Source: Candidatus Auribacterota bacterium
Lineage (GTDB): Bacteria; Auribacterota; UBA6266
Reading direction: 5' to 3'
Length of the DNA stretch: 30,375 bases
NCBI GenBank assembly: GCA_016933315.1
Contig: JAFGBE010000104.1
Location: 1 to 30,375, forward strand
A model generated the notes under the pieces. It did not search any database and was not told the DNA's origin. It saw only the letters and a list, made by a program, of their open reading frames with translations. The position numbers and the translations under genes were made by a program. This document shows positions 1-8,518 of the stretch, one piece after another; position 1 is the first letter of the stretch; every line of letters begins with the position of its first letter.

Positions 1-1105
1 CTAATGCAATGGTTGAATAATATCTCACCTGCCATACTTTATCCTTTGTCCCTTTTATAAGGGTGGGCACCGCTTTCACATCCGCAACTTCAGCCAACCA
101 TGCGCTTGAATCTATCCTTGTGCTCTCATCCTGAGAAGACATTGCCTCTATCAGCCCGCCAGTCAGCGCCGACTGATCCATCTTCTTCAGTGTATCGAAT
201 GTCATCCTTCTCACATCGCCGTTAATATCGGACAGCAGTTTCACCAGCGGCTGCACCGCTCTCCTGTCATCAAGAATGTTCAGCGCCATAACGGCGGACA
301 ACCTGACATCGGAAGATTCATCATTCAACATTCCAATTATTTCAGGTGTGGCGGATTTATTGCCTATTTTTGCCAATGCGATTGCAGAGGCGGCCCTGAC
401 CCCGCTATCGGGGTCTATCGTAGCCTTTATAAGATAAGGGGTGCATTTTTCGTCACGCAGTTCCCCCATAGAATAGACAACCATTTTTCTTGTGTCGGGA
501 TTTTCATCGCTGAGAAGCTCTATCAAAGCGGGAACAACCTCTTTATCTCCCATTTTCCCTATTGCATAAATTACTTTTTCTTTCACTTCTTTATTGCTGT
601 CCTGCAGCGCTTTCACCAGATCATCAAGCGACGACCTGTCTGCAATAAGAGCAAGGGAGTCAGCGCAAGCCAGCCTCACTCTCGCCATATTATCATTCAA
701 CAAAGCTTTTCTCAGCGCCAAGACCCCTTCCTCGGTCGGATATTCACCCAGCATTTTTGCCGCAAATTCCCTGTCGCTTCTCCTCCCGTCCAGAAGGATC
801 TTTATGTAAACAGGGACGGCAGACTCGCCCATTTCTCTCAGACGCTTATATGCAAGCCGCCTTGTCCTGCTGTTTCCGGAGTTCACCATTTTAAAAAGTT
901 GAATGACTTCGACTTCCTGGTCGGTCAGTTGTTGTTCTTCAACAACTTCCTCCGTCTGTTCCTCGATATCTTCTTTTACAGCCCTGTCTTCAGACACCGG
1001 GGCCGTCTTTTTGGTCCTTCTGCCCTGTTCGGAATAAGCATGAGGAATAAACAATGATGCGCAGAAAATTGCCAGAAGCAAGCATCTTAAAACTTTCATA
1101 TTCAT
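1..1105 (-). CDS. Exported HEAT-repeat protein, 3' end cut by window edge
   Basis: The minus-strand frame is open from an ATG at 1105 to the left edge with no stop, giving 368 residues in view. A GGAGAGG ribosome site lies just upstream; a second ATG two codons in (1099) is also possible. The N-terminus is a typical signal peptide (basic start, then LLLAIFCASLFI, then AHAYS-like cleavage region). An acidic, low-complexity linker rich in Glu and Gln follows. The rest is a run of about six 30-35 residue helical repeats with the HEAT/PBS-lyase pattern: paired helices with DxxxxVR and AVxPLxxLL signatures. Such repeats act as protein-binding scaffolds; no enzyme motif is visible. It is last in the long minus-strand run, 72 bp after the phosphomannomutase gene. 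The partner and function are unknown. Confidence 0.8.
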   Translation of the reverse strand, partial: MNMKVLRCLLLAIFCASLFIPHAYSEQGRRTKKTAPVSEDRAVKEDIEEQTEEVVEEQQLTDQEVEVIQLFKMVNSGNSRTRRLAYKRLREMGESAVPVYIKILLDGRRSDREFAAKMLGEYPTEEGVLALRKALLNDNMARVRLACADSLALIADRSSLDDLVKALQDSNKEVKEKVIYAIGKMGDKEVVPALIELLSDENPDTRKMVVYSMGELRDEKCTPYLIKATIDPDSGVRAASAIALAKIGNKSATPEIIGMLNDESSDVRLSAVMALNILDDRRAVQPLVKLLSDINGDVRRMTFDTLKKMDQSALTGGLIEAMSSQDESTRIDSSAWLAEVADVKAVPTLIKGTKDKVWQVRYYSTIAL

Positions 1106-1151
1106 ATTACCTCTCCTTTGTTATCAAAGTGCAACCTTACCACAATAAGCC

Positions 1152-1181
1152 ATTAAAAATCACTAAAAATCAATTTGTCAG
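1152..1181 (-). promoter_or_regulatory. Candidate sigma-70 promoter for the HEAT-repeat gene
   Basis: Read on the minus strand, CTGACA (1181-1176) and TTTAAT (1157-1152) are separated by 18 bp. Each hexamer matches the consensus at five of six positions. The -35 box overlaps the stop codon of the upstream mutase gene. This would let the HEAT gene be expressed apart from the operon. The prediction rests on sequence only. Confidence 0.4.
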
Positions 1182-2521
1182 TGTTTAATTATCGCAAGAA
1201 CCTCATTTTTCTTCTGTTCCATCATCTCTTTTGTTTTCGCTTCCAGGTTCAACCTCAACAAAGGCTCTGTATTTGACGGACGGACATTAAAATGCCAATC
1301 GTCATAATCAACCGATATCCCGTCAAGATATGATATCTGCGCATCGTTGTATCTTTCCGCCAGTTCCTTTATTTTGCCCTGGGTATCTCTCACCTTGGAA
1401 TTGATTTCACCGCTGATAAAATACTTTTCTTTGAGGGGTTTTATTAACTGGCTGAGTTTCGCCTCTTTCGTACTTAGCAATTCCAGCATAAGAAGCGCCG
1501 GTATAATTCCGCTATCCGCGTTATAATTATCCCTGAAATAATAGTGTCCGGTAACCTCGCCTCCGAAAATAGCTTTCTCTTTTCTCATTCTCTCTTTGAA
1601 AAATGCGTGTCCGACCCTGTTCATAAACGGCTTGCCGCCGTTTTCCAGGACTTTGTCCCTGACAGCCCAGCTTGCCCTCAAGTCATACAAGATAGATTCC
1701 CCGTGATGTTTCCTCAGTATAGCTTCCGCCAAAAGAGCCGTTACAAAATCACCTGACACAAATTCTCCCTGGTCGTCTATGAAAAAACATCTATCGACAT
1801 CTCCGTCAAAAGCAATTCCTAAATCTGCGTTCTCTTCAACAACCCTTTTCATAATCTCAACCCTGTTCTCTTCAATAAGTGGGTTGGCCTCATGATTGGG
1901 AAATGTGCCGTCGACATCAAAATACATGGGAATAATTGTGACAGGCAGTTTTTCAAACACGGGGGGGATCATTTTTCCGGACATGCCGTTTCCCGCATCC
2001 ATCACAATCTTAAACGGCTTTATTTTAGAAGAATCGACAAAGCCCAACGTATGTTTAACATAGTCAGCCCATATATCCCTGTTATAGAGGTTTCCCTTTT
2101 TCTCTGGCTCCGCAAAATTATTCTCTACAACCATTTTTTTGATATCCTGGATACCGGTTTCCCCGCTGAGCGGGATAGCCCTTTCTCTCACCAATTTCAT
2201 ACCGTTATATTCTTTTGGATTATGCGAAGCGGTTATAATTACGCCGCCTTCATAACCATACATCGCTACGCCGACATAGAGCATATCCGTGCCCACCATA
2301 CCGAAATCGGTCACATTGCACCCCTGGTCTACCACTCCCTTAATAAATGATTTTGCCAACGCCGGCGATGAAACCCTCATATCTCGCCCGACAGCAATGT
2401 TCTTCGCTTTCAAAAAAGAAACGAACGAGCGCCCGATGCGATATGCTATATCTTCATTTATTTCTTCGGGGAAAACACCTCTGATATCATACGCTTTGAA
2501 TATAGACTCTTTTATTTCCAT
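1178..2521 (-). CDS. manB: Phosphomannomutase/phosphoglucomutase
   Basis: This is a 447-residue alpha-D-phosphohexomutase, full length for the family. It interconverts hexose 6-phosphate and 1-phosphate and supplies precursors for GDP-mannose or UDP-glucose polymers. The motifs are in order: a catalytic phosphoserine loop TASHNP (Ser99), a metal-binding loop DGDVDR (239-244), a sugar-specificity loop GEVTGH (321-326), and a C-terminal phosphate-binding loop RPSNTEP (414-420). The loop sequence fits the dual-specificity PMM/PGM group, but mannose versus glucose preference cannot be settled here. A strong GAGGAGGAG site lies 3-11 bp before the ATG. It lies 29 bp after the small anchored unknown in the same direction and is probably in the same transcript. 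Confidence 0.9.
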   Translation of the reverse strand: MEIKESIFKAYDIRGVFPEEINEDIAYRIGRSFVSFLKAKNIAVGRDMRVSSPALAKSFIKGVVDQGCNVTDFGMVGTDMLYVGVAMYGYEGGVIITASHNPKEYNGMKLVRERAIPLSGETGIQDIKKMVVENNFAEPEKKGNLYNRDIWADYVKHTLGFVDSSKIKPFKIVMDAGNGMSGKMIPPVFEKLPVTIIPMYFDVDGTFPNHEANPLIEENRVEIMKRVVEENADLGIAFDGDVDRCFFIDDQGEFVSGDFVTALLAEAILRKHHGESILYDLRASWAVRDKVLENGGKPFMNRVGHAFFKERMRKEKAIFGGEVTGHYYFRDNYNADSGIIPALLMLELLSTKEAKLSQLIKPLKEKYFISGEINSKVRDTQGKIKELAERYNDAQISYLDGISVDYDDWHFNVRPSNTEPLLRLNLEAKTKEMMEQKKNEVLAIIKH

Positions 2522-2550
2522 TTCTCCTCCTCACATTTATATAATAGGGA

Positions 2551-3069
2551 TTATCTAAAGTAGTTTCTTACCTGGTTTTTCTGAACACAAAAAAACTCCT
2601 GGAAATTTTTGACCTCGGACACAAGCCACAAACCGTTTTCATCGCTAAAAACCACTTTTAATGTATTGCCGCCGGGGCTCACAGACAGCACATTCGTAAA
2701 CAGGTAGTCCTTCGTCTTTATCCTGTATTCCGCCTTAATCTCGGCAAAAACTTTTTTTTCTTCGAAAAGACAACTTACATCACCTATAAATATCCTGATG
2801 TCAGAGGCATTCTTGAATACAGAGGTTATGTAATTTAAAGCCATCTCCTTATCAAACTCAATGTCATCACGGTATTCATCGGATAACATCTTTTCCACAA
2901 ATACGATATTTTTTGATTCAAGAGCTTTTTTCATCTTCATCACGCGGTTTTTGAAAACCGCCTCGTCTGAATAAAATTTGTTCCATACCATATATCCGAA
3001 GAGCACAAGTACCGAGAGTAAAACAATCGTATTGACAGTAAATAAGATATGTTGCCTGCCTGATGTCAT
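2551..3069 (-). CDS. Small membrane-anchored protein of unknown function
   Basis: A 172-residue protein that I do not recognise. It has one N-terminal hydrophobic segment (about residues 9-27) after a short basic stretch, so it is likely a single-pass inner-membrane or exported protein with its bulk outside the cytoplasm. The soluble part starts with a helix (KMKKALESKN...) and then alternating strands, a layout compatible with an NTF2/SnoaL-like cone fold; no family motif supports that firmly. Its ATG overlaps the stop of nfnB by four bases (ATGA), which implies translational coupling to the transhydrogenase gene. The phosphohexomutase gene follows 29 bp downstream. Nothing seen links it mechanistically to either neighbour. 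Confidence 0.65.
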   Translation of the reverse strand: MTSGRQHILFTVNTIVLLSVLVLFGYMVWNKFYSDEAVFKNRVMKMKKALESKNIVFVEKMLSDEYRDDIEFDKEMALNYITSVFKNASDIRIFIGDVSCLFEEKKVFAEIKAEYRIKTKDYLFTNVLSVSPGGNTLKVVFSDENGLWLVSEVKNFQEFFCVQKNQVRNYFR

Positions 3070-4460
3070 TTTTCGCCCATTAAAAATTTATGAATGGCTC
3101 CGGCCGCGATTTTACCCGCGCCCATGGCTTCGATCACAGTTGCCGCCCCCGTTACAATATCACCGCCGGCATATACCCCTTCAATGCTTGTCTTGCCGGA
3201 TTCTTTTTCGCTTATGATATTCCCCCATCTATTCACTTCAAGCCCAGGCGTTGTCTTCTGAATCAACGGATTAGGGTCATTACCTATGGCTATTATAACC
3301 GTATCAACCTTAACGGAGAACTCGGAACCATCAATTTTTACAGGGCGTCTTCTGCCTGAATCATCCGGCTCTCCCAATTTCATTTTTATGCATTCGGCTT
3401 CTTTCACTTTTCCGTATTCATCACAAATAAATTCCACGGGGTTTACCAGAAAATGGAACTCTATGCCTTCTTCTTCCGCATGATGGATTTCATCTATACG
3501 CGCCGGCATCTCTTCTCTGGATCTCCTGTAAATAATCATGACTTTTCCTGCCCCGAGCCGAAGAGCCGTCCTTGCTGAATCCATGGCAACATTGCCACCC
3601 CCTACAACGGCGACAATACCTCCCATCGGTATGGGAGTGTCATATTCGGGGAATCTGTACGCTTTCATAAGGTTAGAACGGGTAAGATACTCATTGGCAG
3701 AAAAAACCCCGACGCAATTCTCGCCCGGAATATTCATAAACTTTGGAGCTCCAGCCCCGCTGCCGATAAATACAGCGTCAAATTCACCTTCAAGCAGCTC
3801 AGCCACAGTAGCAGATTTCCCGATAACAGCATTGGGTATTATCTTCACTCCGAGTTTTTTGACATAATCTATTTCTGATTCTACAATTTTCTTTGGCAGC
3901 CTGAATTCAGGGATACCGTAAACCAAGACACCGCCCGGCTTGTGAAGAGCTTCGAAAATAGTCACTTCATGCCCTTTTTTCGCTAGCTCCCCCGCAACTG
4001 TCAACCCCGCAGGCCCTGAACCTACAACAGCCACTTTCCTCCCCGTTTTTGGGGGCATATCCGGAATTATGACATCCCCTTTTTCCCTTTCATAATCGGC
4101 AACAAACCTTTCCAGCGCGCCGATAGCCACAGGTTTACCCTTTTTTCCTATAACACACAATTTTTCGCACTGGTCTTCCTGCGGGCACACTCTTCCGCAA
4201 ATTGCAGGAAGCGAATTCGCCTCCTTGATTTTTCTCGCGGCCTCGACAAATTTTCCATGTTTTACAAGTTTTATAAAATCCGGAATGGGCACATTTACCG
4301 GGCAGCCCTGGACACACATCGGTTTTTTGCACTCAAGGCACCGCGATGCTTCCTTTAGCGCAATCTCCTCCGTGTAACCAAATGGAACCTCTCTGAAATT
4401 ATTTATCCTTTCCGAAGGTTTCTGCTCCGGAATTTTCTGCCTGTCATGTCTTTCTTTCAT
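3066..4460 (-). CDS. nfnB: NfnB-type large subunit of NADH-dependent ferredoxin:NADP+ oxidoreductase (GltD-like)
   Basis: A 464-residue flavoprotein of the glutamate synthase small-subunit family. The N-terminus carries two sets of four cysteines (41, 44, 49, 53 and 88, 92, 98, 102) for two [4Fe-4S] clusters. A dinucleotide fold follows (VAVVGSGPAG), then a second (VAVVGGGNVA). The C-terminus has the conserved VYAGGDIVTGAATV segment that contacts FAD. The protein stands alone without a GltB partner and directly follows an NfnA-like gene, which is the arrangement of NfnAB/SudBA. That complex bifurcates electrons from NADPH to ferredoxin and NAD+, or runs in reverse. The start overlaps the nfnA stop by one base (TAATG). 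A sulfide dehydrogenase (SudA) label is the alternative name for the same family. Confidence 0.85.
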   Translation of the reverse strand: MKERHDRQKIPEQKPSERINNFREVPFGYTEEIALKEASRCLECKKPMCVQGCPVNVPIPDFIKLVKHGKFVEAARKIKEANSLPAICGRVCPQEDQCEKLCVIGKKGKPVAIGALERFVADYEREKGDVIIPDMPPKTGRKVAVVGSGPAGLTVAGELAKKGHEVTIFEALHKPGGVLVYGIPEFRLPKKIVESEIDYVKKLGVKIIPNAVIGKSATVAELLEGEFDAVFIGSGAGAPKFMNIPGENCVGVFSANEYLTRSNLMKAYRFPEYDTPIPMGGIVAVVGGGNVAMDSARTALRLGAGKVMIIYRRSREEMPARIDEIHHAEEEGIEFHFLVNPVEFICDEYGKVKEAECIKMKLGEPDDSGRRRPVKIDGSEFSVKVDTVIIAIGNDPNPLIQKTTPGLEVNRWGNIISEKESGKTSIEGVYAGGDIVTGAATVIEAMGAGKIAAGAIHKFLMGEK

Positions 4461-5296
4461 TAAACTTTATTCTCCAGGTTACACCCTTTGTGCCCTATAT
4501 AATGTTTTTCCATATCAGAATATCCCTTCAGCCTTTTGGTAAGCTCATCAAAGTCTACTTCATGACCGTCAAACTCCGGCCCGTCAACACATGTAAATCT
4601 GGTTTTACCCGCTACAGTGACCCTGCACGCGCCGCACATCCCTGTGCCATCCACCATAATAGGGTTTAAACTCACCATAGTCCTTATGTTGTGCTGTTTT
4701 GTCAGATTACATACTGCTTTCATCATAGGCACCGGGCCCACCGCCAAAACTTCGGCTACAGTAATTTTCCTGATAACCTCTTTCAAAGCATCCGTAACAA
4801 ATCCCTTCCTGCCGTAACTTCCGTCATCCGTAGTAATGAGCAATTCGGAAGTTATAGCTTTCATCTCATCTTCAAGTATAACCAATTCTTTCGTCCTGGC
4901 GCCTATTATTCCTATAACGTCATTGCCGGCTTCCCTGAAAGCTTTTGCTACAGGGTAGGCAACTGCTGTGCCGACACCGCCGCCGACCACAGCTATATTC
5001 CCTTTTCTTTCAATATGCGTCGGGTTCCCGAGAGGGCCAGCAACATCAAGCAGGGTTTCCCCTTCTTCAAGCAATGCTATTTTCTTCGTTGTTTTCCCAA
5101 CTACCTGGACAATAATGGTTATGGTGCCCTTTCCCGCATCGGAATCAAATATTGTAAGAGGTATTCTTTCGCTTGTCTCTTCAGGCCTCAGAACTACAAA
5201 TTGTCCGGCTTTTCTCTTTGCCGCAACCGCAGGCGCTTCCAATACAATTTTGTATATATCTTCCGCTATCTTCTTTTTTGACATTATTTTATGCAT
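4460..5296 (-). CDS. nfnA: NfnA-type small subunit, FAD/NAD(H) and [2Fe-2S]
   Basis: A 278-residue protein of the ferredoxin-NADP reductase/PyrK superfamily. The first ~100 residues form the FAD-binding barrel (RIPLTIFD, then AGPLGNP). Next is a nucleotide-binding domain starting at IAVVGGGVGTAVAYP. The C-terminal iron-sulfur part has VDGTGMCGACR, with Cys221, Cys224 and Cys236. Asp216 sits where Nfn enzymes use an aspartate as the fourth [2Fe-2S] ligand. This subunit handles NAD(H) and the bifurcating partner NfnB handles NADP(H) and ferredoxin. GGAG lies eight bases before the ATG at 5296, so the first ATG is preferred over the internal one at codon 5. It sits 23 bp after the fumarase beta gene. 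Confidence 0.85.
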   Translation of the reverse strand: MHKIMSKKKIAEDIYKIVLEAPAVAAKRKAGQFVVLRPEETSERIPLTIFDSDAGKGTITIIVQVVGKTTKKIALLEEGETLLDVAGPLGNPTHIERKGNIAVVGGGVGTAVAYPVAKAFREAGNDVIGIIGARTKELVILEDEMKAITSELLITTDDGSYGRKGFVTDALKEVIRKITVAEVLAVGPVPMMKAVCNLTKQHNIRTMVSLNPIMVDGTGMCGACRVTVAGKTRFTCVDGPEFDGHEVDFDELTKRLKGYSDMEKHYIGHKGCNLENKV

Positions 5297-5319
5297 CGAT
5301 CCAACTCCATTCCGACAAT

Positions 5320-5850
5320 CTAAGCCTTATAAATGCATTTACCTTTCGAATCAACCGCCACAATCAGAGGCATATCCTCAACGTTAAAGCGATAAACCGC
5401 TTCCGGCCCTAATTCCCGGAATGCCAACACCTCGGATTTTCTTACGCATTTTGACAGCAGGGCGCCCAGGCCTGCCGGTGCAGCAAAATAAACCGCCTTG
5501 TTCTTGACAATGCTTCTAACTACCTCTCCGGAACGGACACCTTTGCCTATCATCGCTTTTATGCCTTTATCAAGTAAAAGAGGCGTGTACCTGTCCATTC
5601 TGGAACTGGTGGTCGGGCCACAGGACCCGATTGACCCCTTTTTTCTGCCGGGCGCCGGGCCGCAATAATAAACTATCTCCCCCTTTATATCAAAGGGTAA
5701 TTTTCTGCCTTTCTTTATCATGCTGCATTTCAATTTATGCGCTGTATCTCTTGCTGTAAAAACATCACCTGAAAGATACACGATATCCCCTGCACTCAAT
5801 TTCTCAAGGACACTATCTTTTATAGGAGTTTTCAGGTAATGAATCTTCAT
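5320..5850 (-). CDS. Class I fumarate hydratase, beta (C-terminal) subunit
   Basis: A 176-residue subunit of a two-component Fe-S hydro-lyase that, with the alpha subunit, interconverts fumarate and malate in the cytoplasm. Family features are the opening KTPIKDSVLEKLSAGD followed by VYLSGDVFTARDTAHK, then YYCGPAPG, GSCGPTTSSRMD and a C-terminal VAVDSKGKCIY segment. I place the start at the ATG at 5850, two bases after the alpha stop, because family members begin close to this point. The frame can be extended only to a TTG at 5889 inside the alpha gene, adding 13 residues with no family counterpart. L-tartrate dehydratase is homologous and cannot be excluded from sequence alone, but the isocitrate/citrate gene neighbours favour fumarase. 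Confidence 0.85.
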   Translation of the reverse strand: MKIHYLKTPIKDSVLEKLSAGDIVYLSGDVFTARDTAHKLKCSMIKKGRKLPFDIKGEIVYYCGPAPGRKKGSIGSCGPTTSSRMDRYTPLLLDKGIKAMIGKGVRSGEVVRSIVKNKAVYFAAPAGLGALLSKCVRKSEVLAFRELGPEAVYRFNVEDMPLIVAVDSKGKCIYKA

Positions 5851-5852
5851 AT

Positions 5853-6692
5853 TTAAAATTTCAGCGATAGCGACCTCGCCGAGTGGCAATTAATGTTGAC
5901 GGCAACAGGCAAACTCGCTATATGGCAGGGCTCTGAATCTATATGAACCGCCAAAGCTGTCGTCACACCGCCAAAACCTCCTGCACCGATATTCAACCTG
6001 TTTATTCTTTTGAGAATCTCTTTCTCCATTTTCTTAAGCGTTTTATCGCGGTTACCCGAGCCTATCTTCCTGAAAAGAGCCCTTTTTGCCAGGGATGAAA
6101 CCGTATCGAAAGAACCTCCTATGCCTACACCGACAATATAAGGGGGGCAGGCGCTTGAACCGGCTTTTTTTACCGTCTCGCATACAAAATCCATAATCCC
6201 CTCTATCCCATCTGAGGGAGTGAGCATCTTCAAGCGGCTTTTATTATCGCTTCCGCCGCCCTTGCTCATAATATATATTTTCAGAGAATCCCCTTTTATA
6301 AGATTATAATGGATTACGGGAGGGAGATTGGTTCTTGTGTTTTCCCTCGTAAGCGGGCAGCATACGGACTTCCTTAAAAAAGCGGCGGCGTAAGCTTCTT
6401 TAACCCCTCTTCTTATAGCATCCGCCATCGAGCCCCTTATATTCACATCTTCACCTATTTCAACATATACTACGGCAAGCCCGCAATCCTGACAGAGTGG
6501 CAAACGGTTTTTCCCGGCGATTTGATTATTCTTAAGGATGTTTTCCAATGTAAACCTGGCAAGAAAAACTGTTTCTTTTTTTAACGCTTCCTCAATTGCC
6601 TTTTTTACATCAGACGGCAAAACAAAATTGATTTTTTTAAAACCATCTCTAATCCTGTTTTCTATCAATTCGGCTTTGACATTTCTTTTCAT
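5853..6692 (-). CDS. Class I fumarate hydratase, alpha (N-terminal, Fe-S) subunit
   Basis: A 279-residue protein with the hallmarks of the [4Fe-4S] subunit of class I fumarase: PLCQDCG (Cys67, Cys70; most relatives have CQDTG), TRTNLPPVIHY, SACPPYIVGVGIGG and a C-terminal GAGGFGGVTTALAVHID. These enzymes are oxygen-sensitive, which fits the anaerobic character of the neighbourhood. Length is normal for a separate alpha subunit. It lies 79 bp after icd; no strong ribosome site is visible before the ATG at 6692. The beta gene begins two bases after this stop, so the two are very likely made together. A role in a reductive or incomplete TCA branch is inferred from context. Confidence 0.87.
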   Translation of the reverse strand: MKRNVKAELIENRIRDGFKKINFVLPSDVKKAIEEALKKETVFLARFTLENILKNNQIAGKNRLPLCQDCGLAVVYVEIGEDVNIRGSMADAIRRGVKEAYAAAFLRKSVCCPLTRENTRTNLPPVIHYNLIKGDSLKIYIMSKGGGSDNKSRLKMLTPSDGIEGIMDFVCETVKKAGSSACPPYIVGVGIGGSFDTVSSLAKRALFRKIGSGNRDKTLKKMEKEILKRINRLNIGAGGFGGVTTALAVHIDSEPCHIASLPVAVNINCHSARSLSLKF

Positions 6693-6771
6693 AATTCAAA
6701 TTCATTACTTTTGCAAGGGATTAACCAACATGAAAAAGGAAAATCTAAATATTACAAATGCCGCTCTTGTT

Positions 6772-7989
6772 TTAGCTGTCCAGATTTCTTACGATTTCTT
6801 CTGCAAACCTTGTTGTTTTAAGTTCCACAGAATTTTTTAACTGTCTTGCAAGATCATAAGTAACTTTGCCCGATGATATAGTCTTTTCCATCGCTTTCTT
6901 TATGGATTCGGAAGCTTCGCTCCACCCAATGTATTCAAGCATCATACACGCCGACAGTAGCAGGGATCCCGGGTTTACCTTATCCTGATTCGCATACTTC
7001 GGAGCAGTACCATGCGTAGCCTCGAAAATCGCTACAAAATCACCCATGTTGGCTCCGGGCGCCATACCGATACCGCCCACCTGCGCTGCAACAGCGTCAG
7101 AAAGATAATCCCCGTTTAGATTAGGAGTGACAATCACTCCGAACTCCGAAGGCCGCAAGAGAACGAGCTGGAACATAATATCCGCAATACGGTCTTTCAG
7201 AACAATTTTCCCTTCAGGTTGTTTTCCTCCATGCTTTTCCCACAACTCGTCTTCGCTTATTACACAGTCAGGGAAATCTTCTTTAGCAAGCTCGTAGCCC
7301 CATTTCCTAAAAGCCCCCTCTGTAAATTTCTGGATGTTGCCTTTATGCATCATTGTAACACTTTTAAACCCGTTCTTAAGAGCATGTTCTATGGCTTTCT
7401 TCACGATCCTCTTGGAACAGAATTCACTCATGGGCTTGATTCCGATTCCCGAATCTTCTCTTATACTGGAGCCCAACTGGGCCTTAAGAAAATCAATCAC
7501 TTTCTTTGCTTCCTGCGAACCTTCCTGCCATTCTATTCCCGCATACACATCTTCTGTATTTTCCCTGAAAATGACCATATTGATTTTATCGGGTTCCTTG
7601 ACGGGGCTTGGAACTCCCTTATAATGGCGGACGGGGCGGACACACGCAAACAGATCCAGTTTCTGGCGCAGAGAGACGTTAAGGCTCCTTATACCCCCGC
7701 CAACCGGGGTAGTCAAAGGCCCTTTTATAGCCACAATATATTCTTTTATCTTTCTGAGTGTCTCTTCAGGAAGCCATTCTCCCGTCTTCTTATACGCTTT
7801 TTCGCCGGCTAAAACTTCAACCCATTCGATTTTCCTGCCGCCGGAATATAATTTTGCGACAGTTTCATCTATGACAAACCGTGTGGCTTTCCAAATGTCG
7901 GGACCTGTTCCATCCCCTTCTATAAAAGCAATGAAGGGGTTATCCGGAACAGCAAGTTTGTTCCCTATAACCGTAATCTTTTCAGCCAT
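6772..7989 (-). CDS. icd: NADP+-dependent isocitrate dehydrogenase
   Basis: A 405-residue enzyme close in length and pattern to E. coli Icd. The isocitrate site SLNVSLRQ (Ser102, Asn104, Arg108) and Arg118 correspond to E. coli Ser113, Asn115, Arg119 and Arg129. NADP-type residues are present: Lys331-Tyr332 in GTAPKY and Tyr378/Arg382 in VTYDLAR, matching the positions that bind the 2'-phosphate in E. coli. These features separate it from isopropylmalate and homoisocitrate dehydrogenases and are the strongest evidence that the upstream hydro-lyase makes isocitrate. The reaction yields 2-oxoglutarate, CO2 and NADPH, and NADPH is the NfnB substrate encoded in the same run. It starts 14 bp after the small hydro-lyase gene, with a G-rich site (AGGGGG) before the ATG. 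Confidence 0.93.
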   Translation of the reverse strand: MAEKITVIGNKLAVPDNPFIAFIEGDGTGPDIWKATRFVIDETVAKLYSGGRKIEWVEVLAGEKAYKKTGEWLPEETLRKIKEYIVAIKGPLTTPVGGGIRSLNVSLRQKLDLFACVRPVRHYKGVPSPVKEPDKINMVIFRENTEDVYAGIEWQEGSQEAKKVIDFLKAQLGSSIREDSGIGIKPMSEFCSKRIVKKAIEHALKNGFKSVTMMHKGNIQKFTEGAFRKWGYELAKEDFPDCVISEDELWEKHGGKQPEGKIVLKDRIADIMFQLVLLRPSEFGVIVTPNLNGDYLSDAVAAQVGGIGMAPGANMGDFVAIFEATHGTAPKYANQDKVNPGSLLLSACMMLEYIGWSEASESIKKAMEKTISSGKVTYDLARQLKNSVELKTTRFAEEIVRNLDS

Positions 7990-8003
7990 TTGACCCCCTG
8001 AAA

Positions 8004-8501
8004 CTAAACTTTTATATCACCGTGTTTTTTTATATGCTCGACCAAACCGCCGTCCTGCAATATTTTCCTCATAGCGGGCGGCAGCGGCGAAAAAAGAATC
8101 TCATTTTGAGAAGTAAGGTTAGAGACTTTTCCGGTTTCAAGGTCCACTTCCAACACATTCCCTTCTTCTATGCCATCCGTATCGCAGATAATCACAGGCA
8201 GCCCGACATTTATAGCATTTCTGAAAAAAATTCTGGCAAAAGATTTTGCCAACACGGCGCTGACACCCGCTATTTTTAATATCGCAGGAGCATGCTCCCT
8301 GCTTGAACCCAGTCCGAAATTATTTCCGCCGACGACAAAATCGCCTTGCTTGACAGACAAAGCAAATTCGGGCCTTGCATCTTCAAGTACGTGCTTGGCA
8401 AGCTCCGGCAAATTCGAGCGAAGGTGGAAAAGACGGCCCGGAGCTATCAAGTCTGTGCTTATATCATCTCCGAAAATCCAGGCTTTGCCTTTTAATAACA
8501 T
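8004..8501 (-). CDS. LeuD-type hydro-lyase small subunit, probable aconitase small subunit
   Basis: A 165-residue swivel-domain subunit of the aconitase superfamily. It has the usual opening LLKGKAWIFGDDISTD, the conserved GLGSSREHAP and SFARIFFRNAINVGLP. The substrate loop after the DxxTD motif (residues 23-30, RLFHLRSN) differs from RYLNS in the second LeuD of this window. That loop is where family members discriminate substrates, so a different substrate is likely. Position between the large subunit and icd, beside a Re-citrate synthase, points to citrate/isocitrate. Homoaconitase or isopropylmalate isomerase activity remains possible. AAGGA lies about nine bases before the ATG. Confidence 0.75.
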   Translation of the reverse strand: MLLKGKAWIFGDDISTDLIAPGRLFHLRSNLPELAKHVLEDARPEFALSVKQGDFVVGGNNFGLGSSREHAPAILKIAGVSAVLAKSFARIFFRNAINVGLPVIICDTDGIEEGNVLEVDLETGKVSNLTSQNEILFSPLPPAMRKILQDGGLVEHIKKHGDIKV

Positions 8502-8518
8502 ATTTATTTTTCCTTTGT

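Noticed and set aside
1892..2350. 152-residue plus-strand ORF opposite the phosphohexomutase
   Set aside because: It is antisense to a well-supported gene, has no ribosome site and no recognisable motif; similar long antisense frames occur opposite icd, leuC and nfnA and are treated as shadows.
5851..5889. TTG start for the fumarase beta subunit
   Set aside because: It would lie inside the alpha gene; the ATG at 5850 matches the usual family start.
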